From: an uncultured Halomicronema sp.
GTDB taxonomy: Bacteria > Cyanobacteriota > Cyanobacteriia > Phormidesmidales > Phormidesmidaceae
DNA length: 7,766 nt
NCBI GenBank assembly: GCA_937897665.1
Contig: CALCPB010000554.1
Coordinates: 1 to 7,766 of the forward strand
Direction: 5' to 3'
Shown here: positions 1 through 6,596 of the stretch, one piece after another
Numbering within the stretch: the first letter of the stretch is position 1
How the letters are laid out: each line of letters begins with the position of its first letter
The notes under the pieces: generated by a model
What the model saw: only the letters and a program-made list of their open reading frames with translations
What the model was told of the DNA's origin: nothing
The model's database searches: none
Position numbers and translations under genes: made by a program

Positions 1-6
1 GCATCA

Positions 7-3000
7 CTATCGCTGCTGGGTCGGCAACATGAGCTGTTGAGCTTCATCTTGATCAGTTGAAAAGCGCTTTTTCGGAGGGCCACCGCCTAAAATGCCAGTG
101 CTTAACTGCTTCACCACCACATAGAGAATCGGCACGACGAATAGACTCAGCAGCGTAGCCACCAGCATACCGCCAAAGACCGCCGTTCCTAATGATTGAC
201 GACTGCCGGCTCCGGCTCCGGTCGCAATCACCAAGGGGAAGATACTGCTAAGGGTCGAAATAGCCGTCATCAAAATCGGGCGCATGCGCTGTTCTGCTGC
301 CTCAAAAGCCGCTTTAGCAATGGGCAAGCCCTCGCACCGCAGCTGGTTCGCAAACTCCACAATCAAAATGGAGTTTTTGCTCGCCAGTCCGATCAGCATG
401 ACCAATCCGATCTGACAGTAGGCGTCGTTAGGCAACCCGCGTAGGGTCTGGGCTAGCAGCGCCCCCAAAATTGCCAATGGCACAGCAAACAGAATCACTA
501 CGGGGTCAACAAAGCTCTCGTACTGGGCTGCCAGCACCAAAAAGACAAAGACTAAGCCCAGGCCAAAGATAATCGGTGCTTGGTTGCCCGACTCAATTTC
601 CTCTAGGGATGAACCGGCCCACTCATAACCAATACTGGGCGGCAAGATTTCTGACGATAGCTGCCTCATCGCGTCGAGCGCGACGCCAGAGCTAACGCCT
701 GGCGCAGGGGAGCCATTAATCTCAATCGACCGATAGAGATTGTAGTGATTAATCAGTTGCGCCCCCGTCGCGGGGGTAATAGTGACCAGGTTGCCAAGGG
801 AAATCATCTCGTCGCGCCCTGATCTCACATAGAGTTTGGCAACATCATCCGGGTCGGAACGAAACTGCTCATCAGCCTGCACATAGACTCGGTAGGTGCG
901 CTGCCCCTGGGTAAAGTCGTTGACATAGCGCGACCCCAGATAGGTTTGCAGGGTGCTAAAAATGTCATCGACATCCACATCCAGCGATTTGGCGCGCTCG
1001 CGATTCACATTGATCAGCAGCTGCGGCGTCGCAGCAGAGTAGGTGCTAAAGACGCTCTGCAGGTTGGGGTGTTGATTGGCAGCACCAATCATCGCGCCCA
1101 TATTGGCAACCAAATCGTTCAGGCTTAGGTTGCCCTGGCGATCTTGCAGCTGATATTGAAAGCCGCCGAACTGGCCTAACCCTTGAATCGCGGGGGGATT
1201 CACCGGAAACACCCGCGCCTCAGTAATCTGTGAAAACTGGCCAAACAGCTGCCCAATCATGGCCTCAGCGCTTTGACCCGGTCCCCGCTCTGACCAAGGG
1301 ATGAGGGTGGTAAACACCACGCCACTGTTAGAGGCGCTGCCGGTCAAGCTAAACCCACCCACCGCAAAGGTGGCCCGTACGCCTGGCATCTCTTGAATGA
1401 TGTCTTCGACCCGACTCATCACCTCATCGGTGTAGCTGAGGGAGACCCCCTCCGGCCCTTGAATGAGCGTAATAAAGTAGCCCTGATCTTCATCCGGCAA
1501 AAAGGCCGAAGGCACGCTGCGATAGAGCCAGCCAGTCATCACCAAAAGCGTGACAAAGGCTGCCAGCACCAGCGGCTTCACGGCGTTAAGCCGCTCTAAG
1601 GAACCGCGATAATTTTGGCGGAGCCAGTCTAAAAAGCGATTAAAGCGGTCAAAAATGGCCCCCAGCCAGCCACCAATCGGTGGTTTGTTGCGCAGCAGCA
1701 AGCCCGACAGGGTCGGCGTCAGCGTTAGGGCATTAAAGGTCGAGAGGGCGATCGCAAAGGCAATGGTCAAGGCAAACTGTCGATATAGCGCCCCCGTCGT
1801 ACCGGGAAAGAACGCCACGGGAATAAACACCGCCATCAGCACTAGCGAGGTGGCGATCACCGCCCCGGTCAGTTCTTGCATCGCGGCGATCGCGGCGCGG
1901 GCGGGCGGCATACCTAAATCTTGAATTTTGCGGGCGATGTCTTCGACGACCACAATGGCGTCATCCACCACCATGCCAGTGGCCAGCGTCAGCCCAAACA
2001 GCGTCAGGCTGTTAATCGAGAAGCCAAAGATTTTAACAATGGCGAAGGTGCCAATTAGGGCGACGGGAATCGTCACCGCCGGAATGATGGTAGTGCGCCA
2101 GTCCTGCAGGAAGATGAAAATCACCAGAACCACCAACGCCACTGCCTGCACCAGGGTCCAAACCACCTCAGTCAGCGACTGCTCAACGTACTCAGTGGTG
2201 TCTAAGCCAATGCCGTACTCCATGCCCGGGGGATACTGGCCAGCTAGGGGTTCCATGGTGGCGTCGACGCCTTGGGCCACCTCCAGCGCATTCCTACCCG
2301 GTAGCTGATAAATCCCCAGCCCGATTGCCTCGTTGCCGCTAAACCGCAGGAAGGTGCTGTAGTTTTCGGCCCCTAGTTCAACCCGCCCGACATCACTAAA
2401 GCGCACCAGCTCGCCATTGTCACCGGTCTTGATGATCAGATTCTCAAACTCGTCGATGTCTTGAAACCGGCTGATTGCCCGCAGGTCAATTTGAAACTGT
2501 TGCGATTCATCGGAAGGGGGCTGCCCGAGCTGTCCCGCGCCCACCTGCACATTTTGTTCTCGCAGGGCATCGACGACATCATCTGCCGTCAGACTACGAC
2601 TAGCGAGCCGCTGGGGGTTGAGCCAGAGGCGCACGGCGTAGGTTCTTTCGCCAAAAATGACGACATTGCCGACCCCCTGAACCCGTCGCAGCGCATCCAC
2701 GATGTATAGGTCAGCGTAGTTGCTGAGAAAGATATCGTCGTAGGTACCATCTTCGGTATAAAGGCTCATCGCCAGCAAAATGTTGCTGCTTTCTTTGCTG
2801 ACGGTGACCCCGGTTTGCAGCACCGTATCGGGCAGCTGCGGCTCTGCTAGCGAGACGCGATTCTGCACATCCACCGCCGCGATGTCTTTATCGCGGCTGG
2901 CATCAAAGGTGACGGTGACGGTACTAAGGCCACTATTACTGCTGCTAGAGGTCATGTAGCGCATGCCCTCAACCCCATTGATTTCCCGCTCAATGATGTT

Positions 3001-3189
3001 GGTGACGGTTTTTTCCACCGTTTCTGCATCGGCCCCAATGTAGCTGGCCGTCACGTTAATTTGGGTGGGGCTAATATCAGGAAACTGGGCAATCGGCAGC
3101 GTTGGAATGCTGATCAGCCCGACTAAAAGCAAAATCAGAGCGCAAACCGTGGCAAAAACCGGACGCTTGATAAAGAAATTGACAAACAT
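7..3189 (-). CDS. RND (HAE1/AcrB-type) multidrug efflux permease, full length
   Basis: The 1060-residue inner-membrane protein is the usual length for AcrB-type proton/drug antiporters, which work as trimers that pass substrates from periplasm or outer leaflet to an outer-membrane channel. The opening MFVNFFIKRPVFA is typical of the family. Hydrophobic segments fit 12 helices: about 10-28, 339-360, 366-386, 391-415, 440-460, 470-492, 539-556, 872-890, 896-915, 923-945, 972-990 and 1000-1026. Large periplasmic loops lie after helices 1 and 7. The proton-relay residues are intact: Asp409-Asp410 in GMVVDDAIVVVED, Lys938 in GLASKNSILIVEF and Arg970 in QRMRPILMT, matching AcrB D407/D408, K940 and R971. 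The start is ATG, with TAGGA about ten bases upstream. The gene follows the interrupted adaptor gene after 80 bases and is probably co-transcribed. Substrates cannot be read from the sequence. No frameshift was seen. Confidence 0.96.
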   Translation of the reverse strand: MFVNFFIKRPVFATVCALILLLVGLISIPTLPIAQFPDISPTQINVTASYIGADAETVEKTVTNIIEREINGVEGMRYMTSSSSNSGLSTVTVTFDASRDKDIAAVDVQNRVSLAEPQLPDTVLQTGVTVSKESSNILLAMSLYTEDGTYDDIFLSNYADLYIVDALRRVQGVGNVVIFGERTYAVRLWLNPQRLASRSLTADDVVDALREQNVQVGAGQLGQPPSDESQQFQIDLRAISRFQDIDEFENLIIKTGDNGELVRFSDVGRVELGAENYSTFLRFSGNEAIGLGIYQLPGRNALEVAQGVDATMEPLAGQYPPGMEYGIGLDTTEYVEQSLTEVVWTLVQAVALVVLVIFIFLQDWRTTIIPAVTIPVALIGTFAIVKIFGFSINSLTLFGLTLATGMVVDDAIVVVEDIARKIQDLGMPPARAAIAAMQELTGAVIATSLVLMAVFIPVAFFPGTTGALYRQFALTIAFAIALSTFNALTLTPTLSGLLLRNKPPIGGWLGAIFDRFNRFLDWLRQNYRGSLERLNAVKPLVLAAFVTLLVMTGWLYRSVPSAFLPDEDQGYFITLIQGPEGVSLSYTDEVMSRVEDIIQEMPGVRATFAVGGFSLTGSASNSGVVFTTLIPWSERGPGQSAEAMIGQLFGQFSQITEARVFPVNPPAIQGLGQFGGFQYQLQDRQGNLSLNDLVANMGAMIGAANQHPNLQSVFSTYSAATPQLLINVNRERAKSLDVDVDDIFSTLQTYLGSRYVNDFTQGQRTYRVYVQADEQFRSDPDDVAKLYVRSGRDEMISLGNLVTITPATGAQLINHYNLYRSIEINGSPAPGVSSGVALDAMRQLSSEILPPSIGYEWAGSSLEEIESGNQAPIIFGLGLVFVFLVLAAQYESFVDPVVILFAVPLAILGALLAQTLRGLPNDAYCQIGLVMLIGLASKNSILIVEFANQLRCEGLPIAKAAFEAAEQRMRPILMTAISTLSSIFPLVIATGAGAGSRQSLGTAVFGGMLVATLLSLFVVPILYVVVKQLSTGILGGGPPKKRFSTDQDEAQQLMLPTQQR

Positions 3190-3269
3190 GAAGCAGCTTT
3201 CCTAACAGCAAGGGGGCGATTGCAGCATCTATTCTCGTTATCGTGGCGGAGCAGCCAACGGCGCTGCCC

Positions 3270-3530
3270 TTAAGGATCTTCGGCCTCAGGTGGCTCGCCC
3301 TCCCCTTGCGGGAGGAGGGGCATCCCGTTTTGCAGGTTCAAGATGCCAGAGACGACCACCACATCGCCGGGATCTAGCCCCTCTAGCACCTCGTAGTCAT
3401 TGCCCTGAATGTCTCCCAGCGTAACGGCTTGCTGGCGGGCCACTTGGTCAGGCACGGGCATGCCATCCGGTGTCGCTTCCGGGGGCGGCAGTTCTTCTGG
3501 GGTGCCGGCATCGGCGACGTACACAGACGT
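3270..3530 (-). pseudogene. Stranded C-terminal part of the efflux adaptor, in frame after the nonsense codon
   Basis: After the TAA the same frame stays open for 86 codons (371-456 of the joined gene). It begins TSVYVADAG and ends with LEGLDPGDVVVVSGILNLQNGMPLLPQ, which is the usual end of the membrane-proximal domain of RND adaptors, a V-x-x-GL-x-x-GD-x-V-V-x-x-G-x-x-x-L-x-x-G pattern. Joined through a glutamine (CAA) at codon 370 it would give a normal adaptor of about 456 residues. A GTG at 3524 could in principle restart translation, but no Shine-Dalgarno sequence is visible before it, and an 84-residue fragment on its own is not a known functional unit. I therefore treat it as the remnant of one gene and not as a separate gene. 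Confidence 0.85.
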
Positions 3531-4640
3531 TTAATTACCGATGCGGTAAATGGCCGTGGTCGGCACTAAAACGCCAATATCTTCGGCCCACACTAGCCGC
3601 ACTTCTACCTGTTGCGAATCTTGCAGAACGCCCTGACCGTTCTCAAAGCGGGCTTTGATCAAGACAGTTTGGGTATCCGCATTGGTTTGCGGCGAGATAA
3701 AGCTGATGCTGCCGGTTGCCGCCGTTTGGGTGCCATCGGCTGACAATAGCTCAACGGGGAGTCCAATTTGCAGGCGATCGCGCTGCTCGATGGGCACCCG
3801 CAGTTCTAACTCCAGGGTGGCGTTGTCAGTGATGTTGGCAATCGTGTTGCTCGGGGTCACATAGTCCCCCAATTTGTAGGCGAGGTCGCCCACCACGCCT
3901 GCGATTGGTGCCGTCACAGTGCGGTCTTGCAGATTTTGCTGCGCCGCCGCTTGATTGGCCTGGGCTTGGGCTAATGTCGCCTCCGACTGTGACAGGCTCG
4001 CCTGCTGTGCGGCAATTTCGTTGCGGGCTGACGCCAGATTGGCCTGCGCGACTTCCAGATTACGGGTCGCTAAGTCAAGTTCTTGCTGCGATTGCGCCCC
4101 CTGTTCGACCAGCGATTGGGTGCGCTCAAATTCGGCCTCTTCTAGGGCCAGCTCGGCTTCTAACTCTGCCTGTCGTGACAGCAGCGACTGCAACGAGGCC
4201 GAGGATGCTTCACGGGCAGCGCGGGCCGCCGTCACATTGGCCCCAGCGGCGTCGGCTTCCGCCTGGGTACGATCGGGACTGATCAGCATGATCGGCTGCC
4301 CCGGGGTGACGCGATCGCCCGCCGTCACAAAGACCTGCGTGATGCGTCCCGCCACCTCGGGCTGCAACACGACGCCTGTTTGGGCTTCTAAACTGCCTAA
4401 AAACTCAGAACTATCCTGCACCGTACCCGTTTGAACCGGTGCCAGCTCTACCGGCACGCCTGGTGGCCCCTGCATACCACTGGGCGGCCCCGAGGAAAGC
4501 ATGCGCCAAAGCACGACGCCGCCCCCTAGCAGCAAAATACCGAGGCCACCTGCAATGAACCAGCGCCCTTGACCCGACGGGCGGTTGTGAACAACGCTGG
4601 AGGACAAAGATTCGGAGGAAACCAGCTTTGGCGAGGTCAT
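3531..4640 (-). CDS. RND efflux periplasmic adaptor (membrane fusion protein), cut short by in-frame TAA
   Basis: This encodes 369 residues of an AcrA/HlyD-type adaptor, which bridges an RND pump and an outer-membrane channel. Residues 26-48 are a hydrophobic anchor; no lipobox Cys is seen. Two lipoyl half-motifs (about 95-121, VAGRITQVFVTAGDRV; and 243-270, TAPIAGVVGDLAYKLGDYV) flank a long Ala/Gln/Glu-rich coiled-coil hairpin (about 125-240). A beta-barrel region follows (about 275-350), then the start of the membrane-proximal domain, VLVPTTAIYRIGN. Translation stops at TAA (3531-3533), just where the family continues. The rest of the domain is encoded in the same frame at 3270-3530, so the gene looks broken by one substitution. 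ATG at 4640 is preferred because AGG lies ten bases upstream; GTG at 4649 directly abuts that AGG and is too close. The permease gene follows on the same strand. Confidence 0.9.
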   Translation of the reverse strand: MTSPKLVSSESLSSSVVHNRPSGQGRWFIAGGLGILLLGGGVVLWRMLSSGPPSGMQGPPGVPVELAPVQTGTVQDSSEFLGSLEAQTGVVLQPEVAGRITQVFVTAGDRVTPGQPIMLISPDRTQAEADAAGANVTAARAAREASSASLQSLLSRQAELEAELALEEAEFERTQSLVEQGAQSQQELDLATRNLEVAQANLASARNEIAAQQASLSQSEATLAQAQANQAAAQQNLQDRTVTAPIAGVVGDLAYKLGDYVTPSNTIANITDNATLELELRVPIEQRDRLQIGLPVELLSADGTQTAATGSISFISPQTNADTQTVLIKARFENGQGVLQDSQQVEVRLVWAEDIGVLVPTTAIYRIGN

Positions 4641-4657
4641 AGCCCACACACCTGAAT

Positions 4658-4673
4658 TAAACTGAACGGTTTA
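4658..4673 (-). promoter_or_regulatory. Candidate TetR-type operator upstream of the efflux operon
   Basis: The 16-base imperfect palindrome TAAACTGAACGGTTTA has six of eight complementary pairs (TAAAC and GTTTA as outer arms). It lies 18 bases upstream of the adaptor ATG and just downstream of a possible -10 element, a natural site for a repressor to block transcription. Size and position fit TetR-family operators, which commonly control RND pumps. No regulator gene is in the window, so the protein that binds it is unknown. Confidence 0.4.
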
Positions 4674-4687
4674 GGTAATTTCTAAAT

Positions 4688-4693
4688 ATCATA
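4688..4693 (-). promoter_or_regulatory. Possible -10 element of the efflux operon promoter
   Basis: On the minus strand this reads TATGAT, a good match to the sigma-70-type TATAAT. The best -35 candidate at normal spacing is CCAACA (18-base spacer), which matches only three of six positions, so the promoter would be weak or activator-dependent. Transcription would start near 4681, placing the palindrome at 4658-4673 within the first bases of the transcript. The region is AT-rich, as expected for a promoter. This is a pattern match only. Confidence 0.3.
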
Positions 4694-4763
4694 GTGCAAC
4701 GATCACTTTATTGTTGGAAAATAATAACGTTTTGCAGAACAAATGTTTTATCCGCATCAATCA

Positions 4764-4837
4764 TGGAGAGGTTTGCCCATGACCGATACCCTCTTTGGAT
4801 AGATTGTAGCCATTGCGGCGGGCACGGCGACGTTATG
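4764..4837 (+). pseudogene. Possible relic of a gene start or very short leader ORF
   Basis: GGAGAGG at 4765-4771 sits seven bases before ATG at 4779, the best Shine-Dalgarno/start pair in the intergenic region. The frame opens MTDTLFG and then meets TAG (4800-4802). Past that stop it would read IVAIAAGTATL, then TGA (4836-4838), which overlaps another ATG (4835) in ATGA style; that second frame ends after 13 codons. The arrangement looks like the start of a decayed gene, or a seven-codon leader. I cannot assign a family. It could also be chance. Confidence 0.25.
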
Positions 4838-4965
4838 AACCACACCATCAGCGCGACTAATCATGCGCCGCCTTGACTGCGTAGGGTTGCCGGACTTAAA
4901 TATGCCTCGCTACGGGAGCTTCTTCTAGTGCTCACCCAACCGATAGCGTCAAACCTGACGACCAC

Positions 4966-4996
4966 TACTAAGTACTAAGTACTCTGGAAACTAAGT
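4966..4996. repeat. Short ACTAAGT repeat cluster
   Basis: The heptamer ACTAAGT occurs three times: 4967-4973, 4974-4980 and 4990-4996. The first two are directly adjacent, giving a tandem unit TACTAAG repeated about 2.5 times from 4966 to 4983, with internal AGTACT palindromes. It is too short to be a minisatellite or CRISPR. It could be clustered binding sites or slippage; no function is assigned. Confidence 0.45.
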
Positions 4997-5042
4997 TGCT
5001 TGCTGTATCGTCGCGATAGTCGCTTGATTCCCCGCTGTCACC

Positions 5043-5115
5043 GTCCCTTAAAAAACGGGGCTATTCACATCCAGAATTGGGCTGTCCCCTTTTTCAAGGG
5101 GGGTTTGGGGAGATC
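5043..5115. repeat. Cyanobacterial-type dispersed palindromic element
   Basis: The core CCCCTT-tttc-AAGGGG (5086-5101) is a perfect 6-bp hairpin followed by GG, TTTGGGG and AGATC. From general knowledge, C-run/TTTTT/AAGGGGG elements followed by a G-rich tail and GATC are scattered widely between genes in filamentous cyanobacteria. About 40 bases upstream lies a similar but weaker motif, GTCCCTTAAAAAACGGGGC (5043-5061), possibly a degraded second copy. No transposase or flanking target duplication was seen, so I call it a repeat and not an insertion sequence. Confidence 0.5.
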
Positions 5116-5193
5116 AAGTCTCTGTCACTAACGGTCAGAAACTTAATTGACGCTGCCTTTAGGCTAGTCAGGAAAGACGCGGTAGAGTTCAGT

Positions 5194-5225
5194 TGCGGCC
5201 AGACAACATAAAATATCTGGCCGCA
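5194..5225. promoter_or_regulatory. Perfect 10-bp inverted repeat upstream of the urate cluster
   Basis: TGCGGCCAGA and TCTGGCCGCA are perfect reverse complements separated by a 12-base AT-rich spacer. The element is 112 bases before the hpxO start. A second small palindrome, CTACTATAAGTAG, begins one base later (5226-5238). The position suits a dimeric regulator site or a strong hairpin in the 5' leader. There is no T-run after either strand's stem, so an intrinsic terminator is unlikely. Its role is unproven. Confidence 0.45.
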
Positions 5226-5336
5226 CTACTATAAGTAGCTGATTTTGATAGAAATAACTTAAGTTTGGGTGTGAGGCGCACAAGCTCCCACCAACCGTTG
5301 AAAGTGTTGCTGTCAAGGCTGTAAAGCTCATTTGCC

Positions 5337-6500
5337 ATGTATAAGCTGAAGGCCATTATCGTCGGGGCCGGGATTGGGGGGCTAACCACCGCCATTGCCA
5401 TGCAGCAAGCCGGGTACGACGTAGAAATTTATGACAAAACGCGCGAATTGCGCCCTGCCGGAGCAGGCATTTCGCTGTGGTCTAACGGGGTGAAGGTGCT
5501 GAACCGCTTAGGGTTAGGCGATCGCTTAGCGGCGATTGGTGGCACCATGAATCGGATGGAATATCGCAGCGATCGCGATGAACCGCTGAGCGACGTCGAT
5601 CTGCGGCCATTGATCAACCAGGTCGGCCAGCGGCCCTATCCAGTCTCACGCACGGATCTGCAGGGGCTGTTGCTGGAAGCGGCGGGACCGGAGCGTGTGC
5701 AGCTGCAAATGCGCTGCGTCGATGTTGAAGAGACGGCGGATCAGGTAACAGCGGTGTTTGAAAATGGCGATCGCGCCACAGGAGATATCCTCGTCGGTGC
5801 TGACGGCATCCACTCGGTGGTGCGTCGCTACGTGCTGGGGCATGACCTTGAGCCCCGCTATGCTGACTATGTCAATTGGAATGGCATCGTCGCGGCGCAG
5901 CCCGGCCTCTGTGAGCGGGACAACTGGGTGATTTATGTAGGGCAGGGTCGCCGCGCCTCGATGATGCCCATTGGCGGCGATCGCTTCTATTTCTTTTTTG
6001 GCTCACCGATGCCTCAGGGCACGTCGGTAGAGCCGAGCGATCGCCAAGCAGAATTAGCGAAAACCTTCGCCGGTTGGCCCCAGCCAGTGCAAACGCTGAT
6101 TCAAACGCTCGATCCGCTCGCCACCAATCGCCTCGAAATTCACGACATCGATCCGCCCGCTCGATTGGCACGAGGGCGGGCCGTGTTGCTCGGCGACTCG
6201 GGCCATGCGACCACGCCCACACTGGGGCAGGGCGGCTGCCAGGCGGTTGAAGATGCAGAAGTGCTGACCCGTTATCTGATCACGACAAATATCAGCGTCG
6301 CCGATGCGCTGCAGCGCTACGAAGCGGAACGCAAGGACCGCACGGCGTCTCTCGTGCTGAAAGCCCGCAAACGCACCGATACCATCTACGGCAAAGATCC
6401 TGACCTGACGAATGCCTGGTATGCCCAACTTCAACAAGAAGACCCAGCAGCGGTGACCGGGGCCCTCGCCAAGGTGATTTTGGGCGGCCCCATGCGATAA
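5337..6500 (+). CDS. hpxO: FAD-dependent urate hydroxylase (HpxO-type flavoprotein monooxygenase)
   Basis: The 387-residue protein is expected to oxidise urate to 5-hydroxyisourate using NADH and O2, in the cytoplasm. It has the class A flavoprotein monooxygenase layout: dinucleotide-binding GAGIGG at 10-15, the DG motif GADGIHSVVR at 154-163, and the FAD-binding GDSGHATTP at 286-294. Stretches closely resembling Klebsiella HpxO as I recall it include YVNWNG (178-183), RFYFFF (216-221), NRLEIHDI (264-271), GQGGC (297-301) and LVLKARKR with GKD and AWY near the C-terminus. Arg206 and Tyr218 align with the HpxO active-site residues Arg204 and Tyr216; HpxO Asp293 aligns with Thr295 here. The next two genes encode the following two pathway enzymes, which strongly supports urate as substrate. 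ATG at 5337 gives the usual N-terminus; its Shine-Dalgarno is weak. Other salicylate-hydroxylase-like enzymes are less likely. Confidence 0.92.
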   Translation: MYKLKAIIVGAGIGGLTTAIAMQQAGYDVEIYDKTRELRPAGAGISLWSNGVKVLNRLGLGDRLAAIGGTMNRMEYRSDRDEPLSDVDLRPLINQVGQRPYPVSRTDLQGLLLEAAGPERVQLQMRCVDVEETADQVTAVFENGDRATGDILVGADGIHSVVRRYVLGHDLEPRYADYVNWNGIVAAQPGLCERDNWVIYVGQGRRASMMPIGGDRFYFFFGSPMPQGTSVEPSDRQAELAKTFAGWPQPVQTLIQTLDPLATNRLEIHDIDPPARLARGRAVLLGDSGHATTPTLGQGGCQAVEDAEVLTRYLITTNISVADALQRYEAERKDRTASLVLKARKRTDTIYGKDPDLTNAWYAQLQQEDPAAVTGALAKVILGGPMR

Positions 6501-6596
6501 AGGGAAGAACGGTTTCCTAAAAGCCGCCTTCACCTGGACAAGGGCAGGATGACCGGTGCCGTTTATCCCCAAATCATTCCTCAAGCGCAGACACTT

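Larger units (their letters stand above)
4674..5336. other. Divergent intergenic region, no intact gene recognised
   Basis: This stretch of about 660 bases separates the minus-strand efflux operon from the plus-strand urate cluster. Reading frames are short and match no family I know. It lacks HIP1 octamers, which are present on both sides. It holds many small palindromes: CGTCA-aacc-TGACG (4947-4960), TATCG-tcg-CGATA (5006-5018), CCCCTT-tttc-AAGGGG (5086-5101), a 10-bp arm repeat (5194-5225), CTACT-ata-AGTAG (5226-5238) and AACTTAAGTT (5256-5265). Presumably the promoters of both units lie here, but I found no convincing -35/-10 pair for the plus-strand cluster. Confidence 0.6.

Noticed and set aside
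1928..2308. 126-codon plus-strand ORF opposite the permease
   Set aside because: It lies wholly within the well-supported permease gene, and its Thr/Ser/Met-rich product is typical of an antisense reading.
3270..3524. Independent 84-codon gene with GTG start after the adaptor
   Set aside because: It is in the same frame as the adaptor, starts six bases after its stop, lacks a visible ribosome binding site, and its sequence is the normal adaptor C-terminus.
3531..3533. Programmed recoding of TAA as a sense codon
   Set aside because: No recoding signal is known for TAA in cyanobacteria and other genes here use TAA as a normal stop, so mutation or sequence error is simpler.
3955..4434. 159-codon plus-strand ORF opposite the adaptor
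   Set aside because: It is the complement of the Ala/Gln-rich coiled-coil codons; its Ser/Ala/Cys-rich product resembles no family.
4694..4876. 60-codon plus-strand ORF containing CSHCGGHG
   Set aside because: A single Cys-x2-Cys-Gly-Gly-His pattern in a short frame with no ribosome binding site at its start; no second metal-ligand pair.
4966..4996. CRISPR-like or iteron array
   Set aside because: Only three 7-base copies, two of them without spacers; too small for either.
5194..5225. Intrinsic transcription terminator
   Set aside because: The stem has no following T-run on either strand, and the spacer of 12 bases is long for a terminator loop.
6054..6584. 176-codon minus-strand ORF opposite hpxO
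   Set aside because: It is antisense to conserved HpxO motifs and has no recognisable domain.
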